A stretch of 6,375 bases of DNA from Prochlorococcus sp. AG-409-A19. GTDB taxonomy: Bacteria; Cyanobacteriota; Cyanobacteriia; PCC-6307; Cyanobiaceae. Under the pieces are notes generated by a model, which worked only from the letters and a program-made list of their open reading frames with translations, made no database searches and had not been told where the DNA came from. Of the stretch, positions 1-5,537 are shown piece by piece. The position numbers and the translations under genes are program-made. Every line of letters starts with the position of its first letter. The stretch's first letter is position 1. The DNA lies in assembly GCA_003216155.1 (NCBI GenBank), contig QCJH01000030.1, forward strand, positions 1-6,375. Reading direction: 5' to 3'.

Positions 1-64
1 TTTTGTGCAATGTGTTAAATCATTGTCTATTTGAGGGAGAGGTAAATGCTTGAATGTCGAGAAC

Positions 65-244
65 CTATTTACCATCCTGGTTCGAAACGACAATCCCGTA
101 TTGCCCTGCAATACCTATTAAGTCGGCCATTTCCAGATCCATGAAATAGCTTTTGATGCATTGGTATGCGTTGAAGCTTTCAAACTGTCCACACCCCTGG
201 TGCATTGCCCTAGTAATTTCTAGAGCTAGTTCTTCTTTGGTCAT
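65..244 (-). CDS. 59-aa hypothetical protein, last gene of an ATGA-coupled trio
   Basis: Reading the minus strand from ATG at 244 gives 59 codons ending in TAG at 65-67. The protein begins MTKEELALEITRAMHQG and ends VVSNQDGK. It is soluble-looking and probably mostly helical, with two Cys (18 and 29), several aromatic residues and no membrane segment or signal peptide. I do not recognise a family. The main support is position: its ATG overlaps the TGA stop of the DUF1651 gene in the tetranucleotide ATGA (244-241), the arrangement typical of translational coupling. A weak purine-rich stretch (GAAGAAA) lies about 5 nt upstream of the start. No terminator hairpin is visible between its stop and the window edge. 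It is not a prochlorosin precursor, since there is no GG-ended leader followed by a Cys/Ser/Thr core. Confidence 0.65.
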   Translation of the reverse strand: MTKEELALEITRAMHQGCGQFESFNAYQCIKSYFMDLEMADLIGIAGQYGIVVSNQDGK

Positions 245-540
245 GCTGTTTCTTCAAATTGATGGTCTATTAAGTACCAACCGTTGTCTATTAGCTCTTC
301 CCAGGTTTCGATTGCAGCTTGCTGATCTAATTTCCTACGGTTAATAAAGGTGTTTGGAGTGCCTACAGGGGAGACATCCCATTTATCCGTATAGAACAAA
401 GGAAGCCGCTGCATGGACATTGGATCCTTGTGAAACAGCAATAACCACTTACCTCTAGGATCCATTAGCCATCCTTCAGAACTCATCGTTAGGTCGCCTC
501 TGGACACCAACCGATCTCTTTCTCTATACGACGTAATCAT
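241..540 (-). CDS. DUF1651 family protein
   Basis: A 99-aa protein of the DUF1651 family, function unknown. The family pattern is visible: GWLMDPRGKWLLLFHKDP at residues 23-40, a paired Arg (68-69) followed by an Ala-rich helix, then W80-E-E-L and a closing G87-W88. No membrane segment or signal peptide is seen, so it is probably cytoplasmic. The frame is open to an ATG at 600 (119 aa), but I chose the ATG at 540. It overlaps the TGA stop of the upstream gene as ATGA (540-537), it has an AGG about 8 nt upstream, and it fits the compact size of the family. The longer start would overlap the upstream gene by about 60 nt. An internal ATG at residue 19 is a third option. The gene sits in the middle of a three-gene coupled operon. 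I assign the family from motif memory, not from a search. Confidence 0.82.
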   Translation of the reverse strand: MITSYRERDRLVSRGDLTMSSEGWLMDPRGKWLLLFHKDPMSMQRLPLFYTDKWDVSPVGTPNTFINRRKLDQQAAIETWEELIDNGWYLIDHQFEETA

Positions 541-755
541 TTTGAACACCTGCTGTTTTGACGTACTCCAAAAGGAATTAGTCGTTTTTGAATAGGGCAT
601 GTAAAAAGTGTCCTGAAATGGGTGTCACAGGAATAATCAAAGTGTTGACAAGACATGCAAACGCAAGCCGAACGTGATCTTTTGAGAGAACCTTCTTTGA
701 GGTTGCCCCAGCCTTCAACTTCTGGATACGCTTTTTTGGTTTGATACGCAAACAT
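537..755 (-). CDS. 72-aa cysteine-rich hypothetical protein
   Basis: A 72-aa minus-strand ORF opening the coupled trio. The N-terminal 30 residues are polar and basic. The rest holds six Cys at 31, 33, 36, 43, 53 and 70, including a CVCMSC cluster followed by QHFDY and a later TCPIQKRL segment. The layout resembles small cyanobacterial CxxC proteins that may bind a metal such as zinc, but I cannot name a family and metal binding is an inference. The start is the only ATG in the open frame (an in-frame TAG lies 8 codons upstream), with a GGA about 8 nt before it. The TGA stop shares four bases with the ATG of the DUF1651 gene. It could still be a fortuitous ORF, but the exact ATGA junction and the Cys pattern favour a real gene. 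Confidence 0.6.
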   Translation of the reverse strand: MFAYQTKKAYPEVEGWGNLKEGSLKRSRSACVCMSCQHFDYSCDTHFRTLFTCPIQKRLIPFGVRQNSRCSK

Positions 756-1077
756 TGGCTTATTCCAATAGGGCTGCTACTACAGGACTTCAGTCAGATG
801 AACGAAAAACGGCATAGGGAGAGGGAGCTGAGGCCATACAAGTAGTAGTATGTAAGTACTAGCAAGAGTAGGGAGTGGTTGTCAACAAATTCATCTGGAA
901 ATTCAATAGGGTGATGGATTAATCGTTATAAAAGATTCCTTTCCTAAGGCCCAAGGCCAAGGAATCAAAGCTCAATCCGCCCTTTAGGTGATGGCTGTGA
1001 GGCGTTAACAACTGGTCTGTCAAGCTCTTTGTCCGATAAGTATCGAGCGCAAAATTATTCTTTATTCGGTATTTAAT
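756..1077. other. Intergenic stretch, no convincing gene
   Basis: I find no recognisable gene here. The only promoter-like signal facing the trio is a perfect TTGACA on the minus strand at 885-880. Using a 17-18 nt spacer, it is followed only by poor -10 matches such as TAGTAC, so I do not call a promoter. A minus-strand ORF running from 1164 to 919 crosses this area, but its composition looks accidental. A 15-codon charged ORF at 798-845 on the plus strand is too short to support. Confidence 0.5.
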
Positions 1078-1263
1078 ATGCTTAGTCAATATGGTGTAGA
1101 CCCTTGGGACGTTAGTTGCCTTTATCAGGAACGTGTCTTTGGCAATTGGATGGGACATCTCCAATTCAATGAGCGTAACCGCAATGTGGAACGTCTTTAT
1201 ATTTTGGCAATACTCTTAGCTCTGCAAAGCTTTTGCTCGGAATTTCTCTGGATGGTCCGATAA
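1078..1263 (+). CDS. 61-aa hypothetical protein (tentative)
   Basis: A plus-strand ORF from ATG at 1078 to TAA at 1261-1263, followed at once by a second TAA. The protein has a plausible mix of residues: a Trp/Tyr-rich first half (GVDPWDV, then GNWMGHLQFNER) and a helical second half (RNVERLYILAILLALQSF). The hydrophobic part is short and may be an amphipathic or buried helix. I do not recognise it. The frame is open 23 codons upstream of the ATG, back to a TAA at 1006-1008, without another ATG, and no Shine-Dalgarno sequence is visible. It converges on the hydrolase gene with a 19-nt gap. An overlapping minus-strand ORF (919-1164) looks less protein-like. Not certain to be expressed. Confidence 0.4.
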   Translation: MLSQYGVDPWDVSCLYQERVFGNWMGHLQFNERNRNVERLYILAILLALQSFCSEFLWMVR

Positions 1264-1282
1264 TAAGAAGGGAAGGAACCGT

Positions 1283-2002
1283 CTACAGATTTAGTTCTGC
1301 AAGTAATAACTGCCAACCAAGTTCTGAAGCTTTGGGATTAAAGCTTGAACGTTGTTCGCACATGAAGCCATGATCAGCTTCATCAATTTCGATATAGCTC
1401 AGTCTTTTGCTATCAGGATTTTCCCTTTTTAATGCCTCTTTTATTGCTTCTCGATCAGATGCTGGAATTAATGGATCAGCAGTACCACAAAGACAAGTTA
1501 ATTTTCCGGAAATATTGGGCAGTAAATTTAAACTGGGTGGACCACCACCAGGTCGACTAGTGCTGACACCGGCACCGTAAAAATCAAAGGTGGCGCTGAC
1601 TTCCGGGAGTGTTGAAGTGATCAACGCTGCATGACCACCAAAACAAAAACCAATCACTGTGATTTTTGATTGCTGGTTCTGCCGTCTCATCCATTGAATA
1701 GCGAAGGAAGCATCAGCAAGAATCTGCTCATATGTAGTGAGTTCTTTGTGTCGTCGTCCTTCAATTAAATCGCTTCCGCTATATCCAAGATCCAACTCAG
1801 GAGCTGTGCGAGCAAAGAGTGGCATAGCTAAAGATGCGATTCCTTTTGCCTCTAATCGATCAACAACAGAGCGAACCCAACTGTTAATTCCAAAAACCTC
1901 AGGTAATACTAATACAAAGTTTCTGTTGCCTTTTTGGGGGTTGGCCCACCAACAACGCAATGGAACTGGATTTTCGTCAAGAATTATCCATTTTCCTGCC
2001 AT
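1283..2002 (-). CDS. Dienelactone hydrolase family protein
   Basis: A 239-aa alpha/beta hydrolase of the dienelactone hydrolase (DLH) family, full length for the family and predicted cytoplasmic. The active site is visible and complete: E35 in LPEVFGI, nucleophile C120 in the elbow GFCFGG, D176 in GTADPLIP and H211 in EADHGF. These correspond to the Glu, Cys, Asp and His of classical carboxymethylenebutenolidase. The Cys nucleophile distinguishes it from Ser esterases. The classical enzyme opens the lactone ring of dienelactone in chlorocatechol breakdown. No catechol-pathway genes are nearby, so the physiological substrate here is unknown and a general ester or lactone hydrolase role is likelier. 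The ATG at 2002 places the first strand correctly and has an AGG about 8 nt upstream. It lies 154 nt downstream of the 73-aa gene on the same strand and might share a transcript. Confidence 0.93.
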   Translation of the reverse strand: MAGKWIILDENPVPLRCWWANPQKGNRNFVLVLPEVFGINSWVRSVVDRLEAKGIASLAMPLFARTAPELDLGYSGSDLIEGRRHKELTTYEQILADASFAIQWMRRQNQQSKITVIGFCFGGHAALITSTLPEVSATFDFYGAGVSTSRPGGGPPSLNLLPNISGKLTCLCGTADPLIPASDREAIKEALKRENPDSKRLSYIEIDEADHGFMCEQRSSFNPKASELGWQLLLAELNL

Positions 2003-2156
2003 TATTAAGACCTACAAGGAATGGAAGTCACTAAATAACCTATTTATGAATAGTTTAGGCAGTAAATTCACTTAGATGTAATCTGCTGTTTAATGGACTT
2101 TGTTTATGAGAAATCCTCTAATGACAATGGGCGAAGGCGTAGTCAGAGTTGCAAGA

Positions 2157-2378
2157 CTATTTACCTCCATTGCATTTTTGAACAGCCAGTAGATTTGCCT
2201 CCGAATGATTTCCTTCAATTCTCCATATTTTGTTAGAAGCTTGACCAATACAAGCCACTTCAGCAGCATTCTTTAGTGCAACTGGTATTTGAGTTAGAGC
2301 TAAGATCATAAGTGCTAATCCTGTTCCTGGAGAATGGATGTTTGACCGGAAAGCTTTGAACCAATTTGTTTTTGGCAT
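2157..2378 (-). CDS. 73-aa one-span hypothetical protein ending CNGGK
   Basis: A minus-strand ORF with a short basic N terminus (MPKTNWFKAFR), a hydrophobic stretch at about residues 18-35 (GTGLALMILALTQIPVAL) and a polar tail with two Cys (43 and 69) near both ends. The tail ends AVQKCNGGK. This suggests a membrane-anchored or exported peptide whose two Cys could form a disulfide. I recall similar small picocyanobacterial proteins ending in CNGG but cannot name a family. The ATG at 2378 has no clear Shine-Dalgarno sequence: the 17 bases between start and repeat are ATATAGGGTCTTTCGAA, with GGG about 9 nt upstream. The start lies 17 nt downstream of a 15-unit TTGA repeat, and the reading frame is open back through the repeat to a TGA just beyond it. 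Expression or the N terminus could therefore depend on repeat number. Confidence 0.6.
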   Translation of the reverse strand: MPKTNWFKAFRSNIHSPGTGLALMILALTQIPVALKNAAEVACIGQASNKIWRIEGNHSEANLLAVQKCNGGK

Positions 2379-2394
2379 TTCGAAAGACCCTATA

Positions 2395-2456
<62 letters not shown>

Positions 2457-2656
2457 GAAGCAGCATCTGCTATTTCATACACATAATCAGTCTTAAACGA
2501 AGAGCCTGAAAAGTTTATCCCCTCTTGGTAATAAAAATGAAAAAACTTAAGGTAGGCTTGCCTTGAATTTTAAAGACCGGCTAATCCCCATCACCCAGCC
2601 AAGTTGAGACTAGTGAGTGTCAATTGCTTTGTAATCGGTAGATACACACTATTTAT

Positions 2657-2794
2657 ATGGTTTGGACTATGCTCTTAATAGATCAAGTTAAGTATGAAGA
2701 TGATTATGTTTACCTTAAGGGCTATAATGGCATTGCTTTGTATGGCATGTACGCTCCAAAGGAAGAGGCCTGTTGTAAATATTATGAGCATTAA
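2657..2794 (+). CDS. 45-aa hypothetical microprotein (tentative)
   Basis: A short plus-strand ORF from ATG at 2657 to TAA at 2792-2794. The protein is polar and unusually Tyr-rich (eight Tyr), with a paired Cys (39-40) and segments such as YVYLKGYNGIALYGMYAP followed by KEEACCKYYEH. It reads like a small beta-hairpin plus helix, and the composition is unlike a random AT-rich frame, but I do not recognise it. A second ATG at 2669 would give 41 aa. No Shine-Dalgarno sequence or clear promoter is seen. Its last 11 nt overlap the start of another short ORF (2784-2867) in a different frame, which may indicate coupling. Confidence 0.42.
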   Translation: MVWTMLLIDQVKYEDDYVYLKGYNGIALYGMYAPKEEACCKYYEH

Positions 2795-2867
2795 TATTTT
2801 GATTCCCACTGCCCTTTTTGTTTTCCCTTGTCTTTATGGCTTGAGGAAAGTAGGCGCTGGTTGTTAA
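2784..2867 (+). CDS. 27-aa hydrophobic microprotein candidate
   Basis: An ORF of 27 codons, ATG at 2784 and TAA at 2865-2867, encoding a hydrophobic peptide (MSINILIPTALFVFPCLYGL then RKVGAGC). One membrane span with a basic C-terminal flank is predicted. It begins inside the last codons of the 45-aa ORF (11-nt overlap). Cyanobacteria do have functional membrane peptides of this length, for example small photosystem and cytochrome b6f subunits, but this matches none I know. Very short ORFs arise often by chance, so confidence is low. Confidence 0.25.
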   Translation: MSINILIPTALFVFPCLYGLRKVGAGC

Positions 2868-2979
2868 GGCAAAAGCGACAAGCTAGAGGCGAAAAAGCCT
2901 ATTATTTGCTAGGTAATCATTTATACTATTAGTTTTTTATTGTCAGTAATAGATTGGATTGTTGATACTTCCCAAATCC

Positions 2980-3003
2980 TAAAAAGTTCAGCTTGTAAAA
3001 GCT
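2980..3003 (-). terminator. Possible second terminator hairpin
   Basis: On the minus strand a 5-bp stem with a 4-nt loop (AGCTT TTAC AAGCT, 3003-2990) is followed by GAACTTTTTA, giving a short U-tract. It lies about 100 nt beyond the stop of the 176-aa gene and follows a similar hairpin. The stem is short and AT-rich, so it would be weak alone. Confidence 0.28.
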
Positions 3004-3033
3004 CTGTTAATACTTAATCGAATTTTACAAGTA

Positions 3034-3067
3034 AAAAGTTCTCTTATTAAAGAGAGTAATGACTTTT
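3034..3067 (-). terminator. Possible terminator of the 176-aa gene
   Basis: On the minus strand, 28 nt past the TAA-side end of the 176-aa gene, an outer 6-bp stem (AAAAGT with ACTTTT) encloses an inner 5-bp stem (CTCTT TAAT AAGAG), followed by TTAC after the closing T-run. The position and T-run fit an intrinsic terminator. The low GC content makes it a weak call. Confidence 0.4.
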
Positions 3068-3095
3068 CGATGGATTCAAATAATTCTATCCCTGG

Positions 3096-3626
3096 TCAAA
3101 CTTCATAGTTATCGTCGATCCAATCTATCATTTCTTGAATGGCAATTTTTGTAGCTGCTTCTAGGTCATCTTCAGAAACATTAAAGCCTTTTTTCTGTGC
3201 TTTTCTTTCAAGGAGCAACATTACCTCATCTTCTGCATCTTGACTGTTATATGAGATCCCTTCATCATCAAGTCTTTCTTGCAGCTTTTCGGGGGAAATT
3301 AAACCCACCATTTCGTTTATGGAAGTCTTTTTCATACCCGTAAAAGCTTTTACATTGGTCATTAGAAAATCAAAGGCAAAAACTTTGTATTCATCTGGAT
3401 AACCATCTCCAAGTAATGCACTTTCTTCAAACTCTTCAATGTCATCATCATCCATTCCTTGTTGTTTCCAATACTCATTCTTAGTATCCTCTGCAGCATC
3501 GGGATCTAAGATGAAAGCCTCTTGATTCTCATTGAAAAAAGTAATCTTTTGATTGTTTGTCTTACATAATTGAGCAGTATTCCAATACCGCTCAATTTTC
3601 TTCTCTACACTTTTTTCTTTTGTCAC
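3096..3626 (-). CDS. 176-aa acidic hypothetical protein
   Basis: A strongly acidic, hydrophilic protein with no signal peptide or membrane segment, probably cytoplasmic. It has a basic N-terminal helix (KSVEKKIERYW), a very acidic middle (MDDDDIEEFEES near residues 58-69), and a C-terminal part rich in Glu/Lys helices ending AIQEMIDWIDDNYEV. I do not recognise a family. The start used is GTG at 3626-3624. It is directly preceded in frame by TAA, and the next in-frame ATG is residue 58, so GTG is the best available start. There is no clear Shine-Dalgarno sequence. An in-frame ATG at 3647 opens a six-codon ORF (MKVFTN) that ends in that TAA, so the present start may be secondary to a nonsense mutation. 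A/T-rich hairpins follow the stop. The length of the open frame and the residue composition make it very likely to be a real gene. Confidence 0.78.
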   Translation of the reverse strand: MTKEKSVEKKIERYWNTAQLCKTNNQKITFFNENQEAFILDPDAAEDTKNEYWKQQGMDDDDIEEFEESALLGDGYPDEYKVFAFDFLMTNVKAFTGMKKTSINEMVGLISPEKLQERLDDEGISYNSQDAEDEVMLLLERKAQKKGFNVSEDDLEAATKIAIQEMIDWIDDNYEV

Positions 3627-3911
3627 TTAATTAGTAAAAACTTTCATAAAGCATAGGTTGGTTTCAATGCCATTGAGCTGTGTTCGTTATGGAAACAAAA
3701 TATCAGAAATATGCTCAACCAGATTCGGAGAGAATGTTTTTGGATGGCTGGCAAGGGCTATATGGCTGAGGCAATGCAATATAGAAAGTCTATGTAGGGA
3801 TAGAAGAATGCTCCCCTCAAAAAGGATCTCATGGGATTTGCGGTACCTTGTCGCTCGTCTGCATCAAGGCTGTATTTGCCTCTAAATTCAAATTGCGTGG
3901 CCAACTCTGTC

Positions 3912-4106
3912 ATGAAAATGATTATGATGAATCACCTTTTACTTATCAACGTGCAAAAAGTCCTCCCACTTGTATTTGCCCTATCAATAAGCGTAAACCC
4001 TGCTTTAGCATGGGGATTGGGTGATTGCCCGCATTCCAAAACAGGTTCAGATAAGGAGGTTTCTACTGAAAAAGTGGAAAAGTCCGAATCTTCTCAGGAT
4101 AACTAA
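3912..4106 (+). CDS. 64-aa secreted hypothetical protein
   Basis: A small exported protein. After a short N terminus with several Met, residues 9-33 form a Sec-type signal peptide (hydrophobic core around VLPLVFALSISV), with an AxA-type cleavage site NPALA before W34. The mature part is about 31 aa: WGLGDCPHSKTG, then a charged Glu/Lys/Ser tail. It has one Cys (39), so it would not form an internal disulfide. The N-terminal motif resembles other small picocyanobacterial exported proteins with AWG and DCP-SK, but no function is known to me. The frame is open upstream to an ATG at 3831. That extension would bury the signal peptide, so I chose ATG 3912 (ATGs at 3918, 3924 and 3927 are also possible). 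It is followed after 18 nt by the 117-aa gene, likely on the same transcript. Confidence 0.7.
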   Translation: MKMIMMNHLLLINVQKVLPLVFALSISVNPALAWGLGDCPHSKTGSDKEVSTEKVEKSESSQDN

Positions 4107-4124
4107 AAAATAGAGTCATGTTTT

Positions 4125-4478
4125 ATGGGAATTACTCTTCTGACGATTAACCCACTTCAATCTATTGGGATTGGATTTCTAGGCATTGCTTTTACTGCAG
4201 GAACATTAATCCTGATTTTTAGGCAAGGAGCATTAAAAGTAATTAAGGCAAGTGACGGAACAATCTTTAACTCTGAAGAGGCTTGTAACTCATACGAAAT
4301 CTCTCTTGCAAAACTAAAACCTTTATATGAAGGATCTGATTCTAATATAGATAAGTCCTTTGGGTTTAGAAAGGGTTTTCTTTATCTTCTTAAAACCAAT
4401 GGTTTCAATGATCTTAGGATATTACTTGAATATCGAGAAGACATACAAAAACTTGCCAAATTGATTCATTATGAATAG
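4125..4478 (+). CDS. 117-aa one-span membrane protein, unknown function
   Basis: An N-terminally anchored protein. Residues 13-32 are a clear membrane helix (SIGIGFLGIAFTAGTLILIF), followed by a basic flank (RQGALKVIK) and a soluble domain of about 75 residues. That domain begins SDGTIFNSEEACNSYE and ends in Leu/Glu/Lys-rich helices. The positive flank after the helix suggests the soluble domain faces the cytoplasm. The DGT-F-SEEAC-Y pattern looks like a conserved core, but I do not recognise the family. ATG at 4125 is used. An ATG at 4118 is in another frame and soon closes. The gene follows the secreted 64-aa gene by 18 nt. No strong terminator follows. Confidence 0.72.
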   Translation: MGITLLTINPLQSIGIGFLGIAFTAGTLILIFRQGALKVIKASDGTIFNSEEACNSYEISLAKLKPLYEGSDSNIDKSFGFRKGFLYLLKTNGFNDLRILLEYREDIQKLAKLIHYE

Positions 4479-5031
4479 TGCTTGACATAAGTAGAGCAAG
4501 GAATTCTCTTGATCTGATTTAAATATACTGCTTTAATATAGTCTACATTCATACTGCTTGGTTAGTTTCTAATGAGTATTAAGTAATTCAGATTTCATGA
4601 GATATACCATCACTAATAATCCTATGGCTTATGTATACATAGAGAAGTCAAGAGGTAATATCTTCGTACATAACTTCTGCAATTCCCACAGAATGTTGAT
4701 GCCTTCTCATCCTTTTGTGATGGTTTGCCTAAGTTTCTAGGTGCTATTACATAGTCTTATCTTCTTGGATTAATAGAACCAAGGCTTTTTTTACAATGAA
4801 ATCTAATACCAAGAATTACTTTGCTTTTGGACAAACTTGCTTAAACTTTCATCTCCCCTCCCAATAGAAGAGTTAAAACCTGTATGACTCAATATCTATA
4901 ACAGAATTAATTAAATTTCAATCATTGATGATGTGTTTATTTCTCCGTCCTTGTTAAATAAAATCAGCAATTGGATTTGGGCTTGATGCTTGAATCTAAA
5001 CCCTTATTTTATCTACTTTTAAGAGAGTTAA
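4479..5031. other. AT-rich intergenic region, no convincing gene
   Basis: About 550 nt without an ORF I can support on either strand. The best structural element is a weak plus-strand hairpin at 4764-4783 (CTTGG with CCAAG, 10-nt loop) followed by GC and seven T at 4786-4792. It could end a long 3' UTR or a small RNA. TTGACA occurs at 4482-4487 without a matching -10. A 23-codon ORF at 4796-4867 is too short to call. I looked for the known picocyanobacterial Yfr1 core and did not find it. Confidence 0.5.
4764..4792 (+). terminator. Weak intrinsic-terminator-like hairpin
   Basis: A 5-bp stem CTTGG/CCAAG with a 10-nt loop, then GC and a run of seven T. It lies about 290 nt past the 117-aa gene with no gene between, so if used it would end either a long 3' UTR or an unannotated RNA. 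The stem is short and the loop large. Confidence 0.3.
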
Positions 5032-5154
5032 TCATCGTTCTTTCATGATAGAACCTTCTTCTTTGACTCCTCTATTGACAGCAGTGTATAGAGCCCCAGG
5101 GAGAAATGCTCCAAAATTTGAAAATAAACCAAGAGTCAATAGTGGCTTCCACAC
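5032..5154 (-). CDS. 40-aa hydrophobic microprotein, GTG start (tentative)
   Basis: A minus-strand ORF in an otherwise empty AT-rich region. From GTG at 5154 it reads VWKPLLTLGLFSNFGAFLPG, then ALYTAVNRGVKEEGSIMKER and TGA at 5034-5032. It has one amphipathic or membrane-inserted helix, a Pro-Gly turn and a charged C terminus. This composition is much more protein-like than its surroundings. The frame is open 16 further codons upstream but lacks ATG. An ATG at 5156-5154 lies one frame off, and ATG-TG-TGG there would be in frame if the two bases TG were removed. The gene may therefore start at GTG, or may be a remnant whose ATG was lost to a 2-bp duplication. I do not recognise the family. Confidence 0.42.
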   Translation of the reverse strand: MWKPLLTLGLFSNFGAFLPGALYTAVNRGVKEEGSIMKER

Positions 5155-5378
5155 ATAAATCGTTGTAATTTGTATCGCAGTATAAAATGGTCTATAGTTT
5201 GATTAATGAGCTGAGCTTCTGTCAGTGCAAATAATCAAATACTCGAGGTCCTTTTAGCAAAGATATAGAATAGATAGGTTATGGGTCTGTTCATTACATC
5301 TCATCGTACACTTGATATATATGCAAAAAGAGTTCATCGCACATTTGATCTAAGATTTAGCTATGAAGAGCAACTACA

Positions 5379-5507
5379 ATGGCTAAACTCACTCCTACAA
5401 AGCCTTTTGAAAATCAACCATGGCGTGTTTGGGCATTTGTTGTTGGGTTAAATGTCGTCGCTTGGATTGGTTGGTATTTCATGCACGATGCTCCATCAAG
5501 ATGGTAA
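5379..5507 (+). CDS. 42-aa single-span membrane microprotein
   Basis: A 42-aa plus-strand ORF, ATG at 5379 and TAA at 5505-5507. It has a polar N terminus (MAKLTPTKPFENQPWR), a membrane helix at about residues 17-35 (VWAFVVGLNVVAWIGWYFM) and a short C terminus HDAPSRW. It has five Trp, at both membrane interfaces and at the end, typical of a true membrane microprotein. An AAGAG motif about 8 nt upstream fits a ribosome binding site. It lacks the ExxNGR-type chlorophyll-binding motif of high-light-inducible proteins, so I do not call it Hli. It is not one of the small photosystem or cytochrome subunits I know. A thylakoid or plasma membrane location is inferred. A 38-aa ORF starts 30 nt downstream. 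Confidence 0.7.
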   Translation: MAKLTPTKPFENQPWRVWAFVVGLNVVAWIGWYFMHDAPSRW

Positions 5508-5537
5508 ACAGCTCATACTAAGTGATTTGATTAAACG

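Noticed and set aside
78..88. GGTTCGAA, like a tRNA T-loop
   Set aside because: No acceptor, D or anticodon stems can be built around it on either strand, and it lies in the 59-aa gene.
919..1164. 81-aa minus-strand ORF
   Set aside because: Composition looks accidental, no ribosome binding site or neighbour coupling, and it overlaps a more plausible plus-strand ORF.
1737..2075. 112-aa plus-strand ORF
   Set aside because: Antisense shadow of the dienelactone hydrolase gene, whose catalytic residues are all present on the other strand.
2157..2378. 73-aa ORF as a lanthipeptide (prochlorosin) precursor because of its GG
   Set aside because: The GG is at the very C terminus with only Lys after it, so there is no core peptide, and the leader does not resemble Nif11-type leaders.
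2885..2902. AGGC/GCCT hairpin after the 27-aa ORF as a terminator
   Set aside because: Only four base pairs and no T-run follows.
3658..3885. 75-aa plus-strand ORF (TTG start, ATG at 3667)
   Set aside because: Rich in Cys, Arg and Trp as in translated non-coding DNA, no recognisable family; the area 3627-3911 otherwise holds nothing I can support.
3831..3911. N-terminal extension of the secreted protein to ATG 3831
   Set aside because: It would place 27 non-hydrophobic residues before a clear signal peptide; ATG 3912 fits far better.
5075..5092. TTGACA and TATAGA as a promoter
   Set aside because: The two boxes are only about 6 nt apart, far short of the 16-18 nt needed.
5281..5451. 56-aa plus-strand ORF overlapping the 42-aa gene
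   Set aside because: Its second half is the wrong frame of the 42-aa microprotein and no similarity is recognisable in the first half.
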